A stretch of DNA of 64,000 nt from Motiliproteus sp. MSK22-1 (GCF_001968815.1 NZ_MIEQ01000022.1:1-64000); one strand, 5' to 3'. Counted from the first letter of the stretch, positions 26,688 to 36,381 are shown. Notes: generated by a model not told the origin, from the letters alone. Translations and numbers: made by a program.

Positions 26688-26978
26688 TTTCTGTATGAAT
26701 GTGATAAATTTTGCCCAAAAATCATCATCCAGCACGGACTCACTATCTAAATTAAGGTGTTTACCTAATTCGATGCAGCTAATTTTGTCCACATTTTGAG
26801 GCAATTCATCTACTTGCATCAATTCAATAAGCAAGCCTTCAAAGGCTATTTCCGGTTCACTATGTTCTATGTAGTGGACCACTTCACCAATTGCATCTTC
26901 GCAGAGCACCTCTCGACATTGATTCAGTAAAGTACTAACTTTTTTATTTGCGATTTTGATGTCTATAGAATCACTCAT
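26670..26978 (-). CDS. MafI-like immunity protein for the EndoU Rhs tip
   Basis: This 102-residue protein starts 5 bp after the Rhs stop codon, so it is the cognate immunity gene. The VVHYIEHSEPEIAFEGLLIEL core matches MafI-type immunity proteins, which pair with EndoU toxins in Neisseria MafB systems. The C-terminal 19 residues (DDDFWAKFITFI...) are absent from the distal copy, and the change coincides with the half-palindrome junction, so this end may be hybrid. Confidence 0.75.
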   Translation of the reverse strand: MSDSIDIKIANKKVSTLLNQCREVLCEDAIGEVVHYIEHSEPEIAFEGLLIELMQVDELPQNVDKISCIELGKHLNLDSESVLDDDFWAKFITFIQKPTGSS

Positions 26979-26983
26979 ATTGT

Positions 26984-29900
26984 TTATGGATTAACCTTAG
27001 TATTTGTTGGATAACCAGTAGAGATTTTGCCTGCATGCTGTGAGTTTGACGGATATAGATCAACGGTGATATCAATGCCATCTCTTCTACCTTGAATACG
27101 GTCGGCTCCCCAACGACCTGATGTAACAGTAGATTTTGGGTCTGTAGCAACATCAGATATTTCATGTAGTATCTTGTCATCATCCCAATCTGCAGGGAAT
27201 TCCGTCTTACCAGGTTTTCCTGTGCCGGGACCATGTCTGTTGAGAATATGGTCTTTACGAAAATCAGTTAAATCTACAGGGTTGTTTACAGTCTTTTTAA
27301 CATCAAGAGCATTTTGAGCTACTATAGTGGCCTTATCTTTAACCTCATCCGGCACTAAACGACCAACACGTCTATCAACAAATCCGAGTATTGCAGCCAG
27401 TGCACCTGATTTGAGAGCGTCTTGTGTAAGCCCTTCTTCAAGAATCGGATCAATAAAGTCCTTGAAGGTGTCATATGCTGTTTTTATCGCTAAAGTTAAA
27501 CCAGTTATCGATACATCCTGTAGTGGTTCATTTGGATCGCCGTGATAAAAGTTCCAATTACCATTACTGTCTACCCCATAACGATTATTCTCAATATTGG
27601 CATAGGCTTCTTCTTCTCCCTCATCGCCTTTAAGTGTGCCAGTTTCATCATACTCAAATCCTGTGGGGTCGGTATACATTAGAGGGTTGTTAACCACATA
27701 TGAGTACCGGTTAAAGCTTTGAGAATTCAAAGGTGCTTGAATCTTCGGATCTGCACTCAAAAACCTCCCCAGTTCAGGATCATAGACCCGGCCATTCATG
27801 TGGATCAGGCCGATCTCATCAATATGCTCATGGCCGGTAAAGCCGCGGTTGGTTTTATCGGCAAATAAATCAGTGACCGGGGAGGGGTTTAGTATGGTGT
27901 AGCTTGCGGGTAAACCACTGCCGTCACGGCGCTGACCAAAGGCGTCGTAACCCATGCGATCAACCACTTTACCGGCGCCATCGGTGACGGTATCGATCGA
28001 GCCTAAGGCATCCCGGTGCATATACAGGGTTTCGGTGCTGACCATCCAACTGGGTAAGGTGGCCTGGGTCTCACCTTTTTTGAGTCGAGCCTGGGGTATA
28101 TCCCGTTCCACCACTGAGTGGGTGGCGACTAAATCGCCATCAGCATAAATCATCTGTTTGTGGTTGATGGTGAGCTGACCACTGTAATCCAGGGTACGTT
28201 CGTAAATTTTGTCAAAATAGAGCGTATGGATATCGCCTGCTATCTTGGAATAACGGCTGCGGTCCGGTCCGTATTTAAACTGGATACTTTCTCCCTCTTT
28301 GCTGAAGGAGGTCGGTTTGTTATAGCTGCTCCATTGAATGGTGCGGCCGTTACCGCTGGTGAGATTACCATTAGCGTCATAGACATAGTCGGCACTGCCC
28401 TTAGCGGAACGAACAGCATGGGGACGACCGCCGAATCCATCACCATAAACAATGCTGCCGACATCAGATTTGTTGGTCAGGTTGCCCAGAGCATCGTACT
28501 GGTAGTCAACGGAATGAGTGATCACACCACTCTGGAAGGTCAGTTCTGAACGGCTTAAACGCTCCAGATTATCGAACTCATAGGTTTCGGTGGTCTGCAG
28601 GGTGTAGTCCGTGCGGAGGGTCAGGTTATTAAGACGGTTGTAATCATAGGCCAGATGCCGAACCGGCTCGTAGCTGGCAAAGCCGGTTTGTACCTGCCGC
28701 AGTTGACCGGTGGCCGGGTCGTAGTTACGCACCGTGGATAAGCCATTACCGGATAGGTAACGGGACAGGCGACCTTCCGCATCGCGTTTTTTAGCCTTCC
28801 AGAAGTAGACGTACTCGGTCTCATCTTGCAGGCTTTGATACTCACTGGCGTATTCACCCTGATAGTTTTCAATCCAGAGATCATTAGCGACCGCATCCCG
28901 GTAGGTGGTTTCTGCCAGAACCAGCAGATTATCCGCCAGTTCTACAAAGTCATTGGCTTCTTTGGCCAGAAAGTCTGCGACTTCATCCAGCTCATTGCTG
29001 GCATTAAACAACTTTACGAGGAAGGTTGGATCAATGACAGCATCGTCCCAGGGGACGATGGCATGATCAAAGATAAAAAAGTCTTTATCGCCTTGATTAT
29101 CCAATTGACCGGCGAATAGCACTTCACTGTTGGCGGTAAGGTCTGCGGCCAAGTCCGGCCACTGGTAGTTTGAACCGAAATCGTAAAGACTCCAAGTGCC
29201 ATCACCGTTGTCAAGGAGCTGTACATAACGCTCGACCTGGCCCTCAACTGTTACTCGAATGGGAAAGATAATCCCCCCGGCAAAGATCGGAATCCAGCGA
29301 TCGCCATTAGTGTCAGTGGTGGGGACAACTCTTAGAAAGCGCCGACCAGTACTGTCGATATAGACCGAATGACGCCCATCAACAACTGCGGTACCGAAAT
29401 TGGTATAATCGCCAAATACACTAAGTTGCTCGCTGACTGTACGGTAATAATCTGCTTGGGCTGCGTATTCATCGGACTTTTCCCTAAATTCATCCGCCTT
29501 TTCAAGCAAAGCCTCGGCATCTTCGGTGGCCGTGATGACCAGCCCTGTCAGATGGGCTGCCGAGTAATCCGTAACCGACTCCCGGGGCGTACCCACGGCG
29601 GTTAAGAAGCCTTCGGCGTTGTAAAAATGTTTGAGCTGAAATTCACTGGAGTTTGCACTCGGACGCGTTTGTACATCTAAACGCGAATAAGCATCATAAG
29701 TGTTTTTGATGGTTATTTTATCCAGCCAGAAACTACTGTTACTGCGAGTGACCGATTCGACAAGTCCCAGCGCATTATAGATAAATGACTCTGAGGTATT
29801 GTTTTGGGCATAAACGGATTCCAGCTTTCCGATTCCATTGGGGGCGTTGTCGTAGTGCCACTCTGTGAAGCCCGCTGATGGGATGTTGGTGTCATCATCA

Positions 29901-32900
29901 CGGGTCTTTAGACGGCCCAGAGCATCGTAAGTGATCTCTGTGATCTGGCCTTTAGCATCTTTCTGAGTTTTTAGCTCACCAAAGCCGTTATAGCTGTATT
30001 GCCAGAACCCCATATCAGGGTCATCCATGGTGACTTTGTTGTTCAGGGCATCGTAAGTAAGGGTGACAACGTTGTTGTCAGCATCGGTGGTGGTTAAGAG
30101 GTTCCCCACCGGATCGTAACTGTAAGCGATAGCAGACTGATCCGCGCTGCCTTCGGCATCAATCACCTGAATCACCTGACCCAGCACATTCTGAGTGGTC
30201 TTTTTACGGTGTTGCTCGGCGTTGGTTTCACGGGTGACCAAGCCATCGTAGGCGGTGGTCGTGGTGGTAAACTGGCCATCGGTCCCGGCGATTTTCGATT
30301 CTGTCTTGCGACCCAGAATATCGTATTGATGCTCTGCCCAGTAGGTTCGGTCTCCAGCAAAATAGGCGCGAGAGTGTTTGGCTAAGCGGCCCAGGTGATC
30401 ATAGACCTGATCAGTGTAAACGGTGCGGGCGCTGCCGCCATTGTCTGCATCGCCGTTAAAACCGATAGAGACGGTGCGCAGCTCCCGACCCAAACGATCA
30501 TAATGAACGGTAATCGGGGACTCTCCATCACGGGTTTCTGTGACGCAGTAATAGCCATGGGCAGGGACATCGCTACAGTCCGAAGCCCACCGCCAACTGC
30601 GGGTGGTGTTAACCCCGTCAGGTCGGACTTCCCGTTCTTCGCGCCCAAAGCCGTCGTAGCTCCAGCTGGTTTCCAGGCCGTTCGGATCGGTTTGACGGGT
30701 GACTTGGCCAAAGCGCGAATCGTAACTATAGGTTTCATGGTGGTTTTTGGCATTATAGCTGTCGGTGGGAAATTGTCCCTGACTGTCGTACTCGGTTCGA
30801 GTGATACGGTCATCTTCGCCATGAGTACTGAGTCTGACCTGGGTACGATTACCAAAGCTGTCGTAGCTGTATTGACTGCTGATAGCCAAGGCATCGTTGG
30901 GTTCGGTGGTTTCCTTTGTCAGTTGCCCCGTTATTGGGTCATAGTCGAATTCGCTGGTGCGGACCAGGGTGGTGTTGTCAGGATTAGTATGGGTAATAAC
31001 GGCGCGGGTCAATTGGCCCAATAGCCAGTTGCCGCTGTCATTAGCAAAGGTGTTGGTGGTGCCTTTGGTGTGGGTCTCTCCGTCACCGATGGTTGTGACT
31101 TCGATGGATCGGGCATTACCGTAGTCATCATAGTCAGAGAAGGTTTTGGTGACGGTGATTATTTCGGTGTTAGCGCCATCATTGATTTCATAGCTTTTTT
31201 CCACTTCCTGTTTGAGATAAGGAAAGTGTAGGGCGCCGTTGTTACTGGCGATGTCGTCGTAGGTGCGGTTGACTTCACTGATCAGGGTGCCATCGGCGAG
31301 AGCGCGTGTGGTGGTGTTGGCACGTCCTACGTAAGGAAAGCTCTGGTTGAACGTAGTGCGGGTGATAATGCCGGTTTCGGCATCGGTTTTTTCTCGCCAG
31401 TCAAAGCCTAAAAACCCCCGCCCCTGGAAATCGTATTTGGCACCGGCATATTGATAGCGAGTGTTATAAGTGCCACCAATACCGTCATCCGTTTGGACGC
31501 TGGCCACCAGTGGTACCGGTCGACGGTTGGGCAGTTCCGTTACGCCAAAGTCGGTGGCCGGAGTGTGAATGCTGGTGTCGGTGAGTTCTTTGTATTTGAT
31601 GATAATATCAGTGGCGCCGTGAATACCGGTGATCAGATCGGGTCTGGCAATCGTGGCCAGTTGTAGCTGTGGGGAGCCATCGTTTGCTCGATTACCATAA
31701 AAGTCGGCTTGGCCGTCACCATTGATATCATGCAGTACCGCACTGGTGTTAAGACTGTGCGGGGTCTCAGCAGGGACGAATTCATTGCCGGTGGAAAGAA
31801 ACAGTCGAGCGGGTATCGTGACATTGTTAGAGACTGGATCAAGGGCGGCGGCAACCAACAGGTCGGTGTAACCATCACCGTTCACATCGCCCACATCTGG
31901 ACGACCTTTGAGGTCCGCAGCAGCGATCCACTCACCACAGGGGCCAAAGCTGCCCCCCTGGGACAGGGCGACTTTGTTGGCGACAATCAGATCGGCACGA
32001 CCATCACCGTTAAAGTCACCCAAATCAATGGGTCGATTGACTTCGGGGAGTTCCATCAACTGAAAGCCCGTACCGGTCGACAGGTAGGCCTGAGGGGCGC
32101 CAGTGGTGCACTCCACCGTATCATCGCTCCCATAAGTGCGGCAGCTTTCATGGGTCTGGGTGACAAAATCGGTTTTACCATCCCCATTGATATCGCCAAA
32201 ACGGGGTAAATTACCGGTCACACCGGTTTGCCAGGTGATAAAGTCAGCGTCTCCCAGCTTGACCTGAGCTTCTCTGAGGTTGGCGTTACTGCCGTTAAGA
32301 AGGCGAAACTCATCCTCGATCCCATCGCCATCGAAATCGATCAGTGGCGCTTTGGGGTCCAACTCCGGGAAACTGTCCTCAGGCTCGACATCATCCGCGA
32401 AGAGGGCCGGTTGGGTGCCCTGCTGCCAGTCAAAAGTGGTGGCGGGTAAGCAGCCGCCCTCCGCGTTGCATTGAGTGATTGTTGTTATTTGTGGGGCGGT
32501 GGTGGGGATCCCGGTTTCATAATCCAGGGACCAGTTCATCACTTCCTGTTCACCGGAATAAGTTCGGACTTTATCCAGGCGTTTAGAAACACTGACTTTC
32601 GAACCCAGTATCCAGGACTCCTTGCTACCAGTGACATCGGCGTATTCAAAGCGTATCGAATTGCCGCCGTAGTTAATCCGGTTGGGGACAAACTCGGTAT
32701 TGGCGTTAATCTCGGTGTAACTGAAGGTTATTTCATTATTGGAGCGGTCTTGAATACGGTTAACCGCCCAAGTCAGGACGGAGTGCTTACCCTGAGCTTC
32801 AATACGGGAGTCGGCACTGTTACCAAATTCCATAATACGTCCGGACTTGGTCCAGACCTTAAACCAGGCGGGTCCCACACCGGCATTGCCGTAGGAGACT

Positions 32901-33397
32901 ACCTTACTGAAACTATCCAGCTCAGTGCGATATTCCGTACCGTTGGCACCGTATGTACCGCTGATTGCTTTGAGGTGCTGGCCATTGAGGCAAAAACGAT
33001 CAGTTTCTTCAAACCAGACCCCGGCTTTAAATCCATCCTGCTTCTGACTGGCGCGACAGCGATGAATCGAGGACAGCCCCCCCAACCGCCAGCCTCGGCC
33101 CATGTAGCCCCAGCGTTCACCCAGATCACGACCGCTGCGGTAATTCAGGGTGAGTTTAGGTTCCAGTCCGGCAATACCGGGTGGCAGAGCCAGGGGGATA
33201 CTGTAGGATGCTGCCCCACCGTTATCGACCTTAAAATCACCCTCGATACTCCCCACCTCGTCCGCCGTTACTTGGGGAGCGCTAACCATCAGCAGCGCAG
33301 TGACGAGTGCTGCCAGGAGCGAGGCGACCGTAAATGGAGTCCATCGTCGGGATAATACGGTGGTCAATCGTTGAGCGGCGCGATGCGTCAGGTTCAT
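26984..33397 (-). CDS. Secreted SpvB/FG-GAP/Rhs polymorphic toxin with EndoU tip
   Basis: This 2137-residue protein starts at ATG 33397 behind AAGGA. A signal-type helix (about 25-42) precedes a SpvB-like domain (about 47-330). FG-GAP/VCBS calcium-type repeats follow (DFDGDGIEDEF, DINGDGKTDF, DFNGDGRADL, DVNGDGYTDL, DINGDGQADF; about 350-600), then many YD/RHS repeats, with an unusual non-YD insertion at about 1290-1550. The Rhs core ends GRVYDPELGRFLSADP...NPLMYTDPTG near residue 1912. The variable tip of 225 residues ends in an EndoU-like RNase (DHILNRHGPGTGKPGK, TEFP, ISTGYPTN). The shell probably encapsulates the toxin. The tip is AT-richer than the core. A MafI-like immunity gene follows. 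Confidence 0.9.
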   Translation of the reverse strand: MNLTHRAAQRLTTVLSRRWTPFTVASLLAALVTALLMVSAPQVTADEVGSIEGDFKVDNGGAASYSIPLALPPGIAGLEPKLTLNYRSGRDLGERWGYMGRGWRLGGLSSIHRCRASQKQDGFKAGVWFEETDRFCLNGQHLKAISGTYGANGTEYRTELDSFSKVVSYGNAGVGPAWFKVWTKSGRIMEFGNSADSRIEAQGKHSVLTWAVNRIQDRSNNEITFSYTEINANTEFVPNRINYGGNSIRFEYADVTGSKESWILGSKVSVSKRLDKVRTYSGEQEVMNWSLDYETGIPTTAPQITTITQCNAEGGCLPATTFDWQQGTQPALFADDVEPEDSFPELDPKAPLIDFDGDGIEDEFRLLNGSNANLREAQVKLGDADFITWQTGVTGNLPRFGDINGDGKTDFVTQTHESCRTYGSDDTVECTTGAPQAYLSTGTGFQLMELPEVNRPIDLGDFNGDGRADLIVANKVALSQGGSFGPCGEWIAAADLKGRPDVGDVNGDGYTDLLVAAALDPVSNNVTIPARLFLSTGNEFVPAETPHSLNTSAVLHDINGDGQADFYGNRANDGSPQLQLATIARPDLITGIHGATDIIIKYKELTDTSIHTPATDFGVTELPNRRPVPLVASVQTDDGIGGTYNTRYQYAGAKYDFQGRGFLGFDWREKTDAETGIITRTTFNQSFPYVGRANTTTRALADGTLISEVNRTYDDIASNNGALHFPYLKQEVEKSYEINDGANTEIITVTKTFSDYDDYGNARSIEVTTIGDGETHTKGTTNTFANDSGNWLLGQLTRAVITHTNPDNTTLVRTSEFDYDPITGQLTKETTEPNDALAISSQYSYDSFGNRTQVRLSTHGEDDRITRTEYDSQGQFPTDSYNAKNHHETYSYDSRFGQVTRQTDPNGLETSWSYDGFGREEREVRPDGVNTTRSWRWASDCSDVPAHGYYCVTETRDGESPITVHYDRLGRELRTVSIGFNGDADNGGSARTVYTDQVYDHLGRLAKHSRAYFAGDRTYWAEHQYDILGRKTESKIAGTDGQFTTTTTAYDGLVTRETNAEQHRKKTTQNVLGQVIQVIDAEGSADQSAIAYSYDPVGNLLTTTDADNNVVTLTYDALNNKVTMDDPDMGFWQYSYNGFGELKTQKDAKGQITEITYDALGRLKTRDDDTNIPSAGFTEWHYDNAPNGIGKLESVYAQNNTSESFIYNALGLVESVTRSNSSFWLDKITIKNTYDAYSRLDVQTRPSANSSEFQLKHFYNAEGFLTAVGTPRESVTDYSAAHLTGLVITATEDAEALLEKADEFREKSDEYAAQADYYRTVSEQLSVFGDYTNFGTAVVDGRHSVYIDSTGRRFLRVVPTTDTNGDRWIPIFAGGIIFPIRVTVEGQVERYVQLLDNGDGTWSLYDFGSNYQWPDLAADLTANSEVLFAGQLDNQGDKDFFIFDHAIVPWDDAVIDPTFLVKLFNASNELDEVADFLAKEANDFVELADNLLVLAETTYRDAVANDLWIENYQGEYASEYQSLQDETEYVYFWKAKKRDAEGRLSRYLSGNGLSTVRNYDPATGQLRQVQTGFASYEPVRHLAYDYNRLNNLTLRTDYTLQTTETYEFDNLERLSRSELTFQSGVITHSVDYQYDALGNLTNKSDVGSIVYGDGFGGRPHAVRSAKGSADYVYDANGNLTSGNGRTIQWSSYNKPTSFSKEGESIQFKYGPDRSRYSKIAGDIHTLYFDKIYERTLDYSGQLTINHKQMIYADGDLVATHSVVERDIPQARLKKGETQATLPSWMVSTETLYMHRDALGSIDTVTDGAGKVVDRMGYDAFGQRRDGSGLPASYTILNPSPVTDLFADKTNRGFTGHEHIDEIGLIHMNGRVYDPELGRFLSADPKIQAPLNSQSFNRYSYVVNNPLMYTDPTGFEYDETGTLKGDEGEEEAYANIENNRYGVDSNGNWNFYHGDPNEPLQDVSITGLTLAIKTAYDTFKDFIDPILEEGLTQDALKSGALAAILGFVDRRVGRLVPDEVKDKATIVAQNALDVKKTVNNPVDLTDFRKDHILNRHGPGTGKPGKTEFPADWDDDKILHEISDVATDPKSTVTSGRWGADRIQGRRDGIDITVDLYPSNSQHAGKISTGYPTNTKVNP
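26987..27259 (-). other. EndoU-type RNase toxin domain (Rhs tip)
   Basis: The last 91 residues contain the bacterial EndoU pattern: two histidines in DHILNRHG, the GKPGKTEFPADW lysine segment, a GRRDGIDITV strand, and the terminal ISTGYPTN. EndoU tips cut RNA, in known cases tRNA. The cognate MafI-like immunity gene supports the assignment. Confidence 0.8.
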
Positions 33398-33476
33398 TTC
33401 CGGTCCTTGGTCAAACAACAAAGTCTATCGGTGTGGGGGCAGTGGTATCGAAATACCCTTGACTGATTCTGGGCGG

Positions 33477-34004
33477 TTACTGGAGCTGTTGCAGGCGCAG
33501 TAAACGTTCGGTTGCTGCGATGAACTTTTCATCCGTATCAGGTGATGTTCTGGCGGTTTTTTGTGACGGAGGTTTTAAGCCGATGCTGGCTAACAGGCGA
33601 TCCGTGTCAGCGATCAGTTTATCGGCATGTATTACTTTTTGCTCAGTAGGCGTAGGGGCTGGGTTCTTCTTGTCCGTCAGCAGCTGCAATTGCCGGATGG
33701 TGTTGTCGAAGGATGGTGTTGCCTTTTCGACAAGTTCCTGTGTTTGCGCTTGATGAGGAGCAGGAGCGCTGTTTTCCAACGAAGAGGCTCTGTCAGAGGT
33801 GTATGAAGCCCTGTTTTTATCGATTAACTCCTGGAGGGGAGAGGAAATATCGGAGGGTACAGCTGTGGAGTTGCCAGAGCGGTGATGAGAGACCAATTCA
33901 ACAGAAGCATCGTTGTCAATCTGTTGGAACTGAAAATAAACAAACGCTGAAAGAGGAACCAGCAGCGCGACAGGTACAACAACACGATGCAGCTTGAAAT
34001 CCAT
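33477..34004 (-). CDS. Small membrane-anchored protein upstream of the Rhs gene
   Basis: The 175-residue protein starts MDFKLHRVVVPVALLVPLSA with one N-terminal membrane helix, followed by a long, probably disordered, Ser/Pro/Gln-rich periplasmic part with short coiled-coil-like helices (DKLIADTDRLLASIG and EKFIAATERLLRLQQLQ, two copies of one motif). It ends 79 bp before the Rhs start on the same strand, so co-expression is likely. No family is recognised; a role in Rhs export or anchoring is only a guess. Confidence 0.65.
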   Translation of the reverse strand: MDFKLHRVVVPVALLVPLSAFVYFQFQQIDNDASVELVSHHRSGNSTAVPSDISSPLQELIDKNRASYTSDRASSLENSAPAPHQAQTQELVEKATPSFDNTIRQLQLLTDKKNPAPTPTEQKVIHADKLIADTDRLLASIGLKPPSQKTARTSPDTDEKFIAATERLLRLQQLQ

Positions 34005-34195
34005 ATCCCATAATCCTTTTATGAAAGATGATGCACAGCTTGTTAATAAATAAAAGAAAAATAACAACAACATCAAAATCGATGAGGAATTTACAATCGT
34101 TTTACTTGACTGTCAACTGTTTTGGGTCTACTCATTTTTGGCAAAGTCTTCAGGGCTGGTTCTTTTGGTTGCTGTAGTTAACGAAGGATTCGAAA

Positions 34196-34770
34196 ATGAG
34201 CGCAAGGCATGTAGTATTTGCTTGGGAGCTGAGAGCTGGATTCTAAGGGATTTATCGAACTTTAAAAGCTTAAGTGAAAACAGCTTCGATAACGTGTTTC
34301 AGGCGCCGTTTTATTTGTCATCACCAGGTGATCGGATTCCTATCAATAACTATTCAGATTTACTCTGTTGGCATGGTTACAAAAAATCTAAGTCATTGGT
34401 TGGTTTGTTATCAGGCCGGATGTCGTTATTTGATACTTTGAATCCCAGCTTACTGGTTTGTATCACGCCCCAACAGCCTTACTTGCAGCGAGAGAATCAG
34501 GCTTTTCAGTAGCGAGTTTTGGCACCGGTTTTTTCTCTCCTCCCGGAAAATCTCCATTGCCAAGTCTGCAGCCAGCTAAATCATTATCAGAGGAGTTTCT
34601 GCTTGCGTCGGACCACCAGGCGTTGTCGGTTATTAATGGTGCGATGGATGCAATAGGGAAACCACCTTGCGAATCAGTGCGAGGAGCTTATGGTTGGCTA
34701 AGTCGCTATCACGCTTTCAGAATCGCCGGTTACTATCATGTTGAACTGCTTTTTTCGCAGTCTGGATGTT
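34196..34770 (+). pseudogene. Decayed GT1 glycosyltransferase paralogue
   Basis: Starting at an ATG behind AAGGA, the text reads MSARHVVFAWEL, then jumps to the equivalent of SWILRDLSNFKSL, missing about 25 codons that the intact copy at 20681-21907 has. The frame changes twice (pieces FQAPFYL...NNYSDLLCWHGYKK and PTALLAARESGFSVASFGTGFF) and the whole C-terminal donor domain is absent. It is clearly a relic of a close paralogue. Confidence 0.85.
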
Positions 34771-34902
34771 AGTGACAAGCTTGGTTTATACGTGATTTGG
34801 TATAACGACAGCGGTGAAGTAAATAAGGATATCGTGCCTTGACTGGCTCCGAGCCTCTGGAGCCGTTAGAATCCTCTCTCCGAGTGCCTTACCGGGATAA
34901 TC

Positions 34903-36381
34903 ATGAAATACAAAGACCTTCGAGAATTCATAGAAAACCTGGAAGCCCAGGGGGAACTTATCCGTATTAAAGCGGAGGTGGATCCGAATCTGGAGATGAC
35001 TGAGATCTGCGACCGCACATTGAAGGCGGGCGGACCGGCGTTATTGTTTGAAAACCCGAAAGGTTATGATATACCGGTGCTGGCGAACCTGTTCGGTACA
35101 CCAAACCGTGTGGCGATGGGAATGGGTGAGGAAAATGTCGAGCAGCTACGCGAAGTGGGTAAGCTGTTGGCATTTTTAAAAGAACCTGAGCCTCCCAAGG
35201 GTATGAAAGATGCCTGGCAGAAGTTACCTATCTTCAAGCAGGTGATGAATATGGGGCCAAAGGTTGTTAAGCAGGCACCTTGTCAGACTCATGTGTTGCA
35301 GGGTGAAGAGGTGGATCTTTATCGACTGCCTATTCAGACCTGTTGGCCAAAGGATGCAGCCCCTCTGGTAACCTGGCCTCTTGTGATAACTAAGGGACCT
35401 CATAAAGAACGGCTCAATCTGGGGATTTATCGGCAGCAGCTGATTGCCAAGAATAAACTGATTATGCGTTGGCTGTCTCACCGGGGCGGGGCATTGGACT
35501 TTCGAGAGTGGCAACAATCTCATCCTGGTGAGCGGTTCCCCATTTCGGTAGCCCTGGGGGCTGATCCCGCAACGATTTTGGGAGCGGTTACACCAGTACC
35601 GGATTCATTATCGGAATTTGCTTTTGCAGGATTGCTCAGAGGACAGAAAACTGAGCTGATTAAATCTCTAACAAATGACTTGATGGTGCCTGCAACGGCT
35701 GAAATCATCCTTGAAGGTTATATCGAACCGGGTGAAATGGCTGATGAAGGTCCTTTTGGTGACCATACCGGCTACTATAATGAAGTTGAAAGCTTTCCGG
35801 TATTTACAGTGGAGTGCATTACTCACCGTAATAATCCTGTTTATCATAGTACCTATACTGGACGACCGCCGGATGAGCCTGCCATTTTAGGATTGGCATT
35901 AAATGAGGTCTTTATCCCGCTTTTACAGAAGCAGTATCCGGAAATAGTCGACTTTTATTTACCGCCAGAAGGTTGCTCTTATCGGATGGCTGTAGTGACG
36001 ATCAAGAAACAATATCCTGGTCATGCAAAGCGCGTAATGATGGGGGTGTGGTCGTTTCTCCGTCAGTTTATGTACACCAAGTTTGTTATTGTTACTGACG
36101 ATGATGTCGATGCCCGCAATTGGGAAGACGTTATCTGGGCTATGACGACCCGTATGGATCCTGCCCGGGATACGGTGTTTATTGAGAATACGCCGATCGA
36201 CTATTTGGACTTTGCATCTCCAGTGCCTCGGTTAGGGTCTAAAATGGGGTTTGATGCGACCAATAAAATGCCCGGTGAAACAGAGCGAGAGTGGGGGGAT
36301 CCCATAGAAATGTCTGCCAGAGTCAAAAGTCGAGTGGATGATATTTGGGATAGCCTGGGAATAGAATTACCAGACCGCTGA
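34903..36381 (+). CDS. ubiD: 3-octaprenyl-4-hydroxybenzoate carboxy-lyase UbiD
   Basis: This 492-residue prenylated-FMN-dependent decarboxylase acts in ubiquinone synthesis. UbiD family features are intact: [17 protein letters not shown] at the N-terminus, a central [20 protein letters not shown], and [12 protein letters not shown] with the catalytic acidic network. Length is normal. It normally lies close to rho in Pseudomonas-type genomes; here a 14-kb island intervenes. fre follows 47 bp downstream. Confidence 0.96.
   Translation: MKYKDLREFIENLEAQGELIRIKAEVDPNLEMTEICDRTLKAGGPALLFENPKGYDIPVLANLFGTPNRVAMGMGEENVEQLREVGKLLAFLKEPEPPKGMKDAWQKLPIFKQVMNMGPKVVKQAPCQTHVLQGEEVDLYRLPIQTCWPKDAAPLVTWPLVITKGPHKERLNLGIYRQQLIAKNKLIMRWLSHRGGALDFREWQQSHPGERFPISVALGADPATILGAVTPVPDSLSEFAFAGLLRGQKTELIKSLTNDLMVPATAEIILEGYIEPGEMADEGPFGDHTGYYNEVESFPVFTVECITHRNNPVYHSTYTGRPPDEPAILGLALNEVFIPLLQKQYPEIVDFYLPPEGCSYRMAVVTIKKQYPGHAKRVMMGVWSFLRQFMYTKFVIVTDDDVDARNWEDVIWAMTTRMDPARDTVFIENTPIDYLDFASPVPRLGSKMGFDATNKMPGETEREWGDPIEMSARVKSRVDDIWDSLGIELPDR

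Noticed and set aside
24411-26978. Integron-like cassette array
   Set aside because: The palindromes are short 19-bp elements without attC-like structure, and no integrase is present in the window; a REP-like or recombination seam fits better.
30395-31024. 209-codon frame opposite the YD-repeat region
   Set aside because: It mirrors repeated Rhs codons and has low-complexity Val/Ile/Gly content without domain features.
32471-33355. Long open frame of 294 codons opposite the Rhs gene start
   Set aside because: It is antisense to the clearly coding SpvB region, with no ribosome binding site and no recognisable domain; GC-rich coding DNA commonly leaves such frames open.
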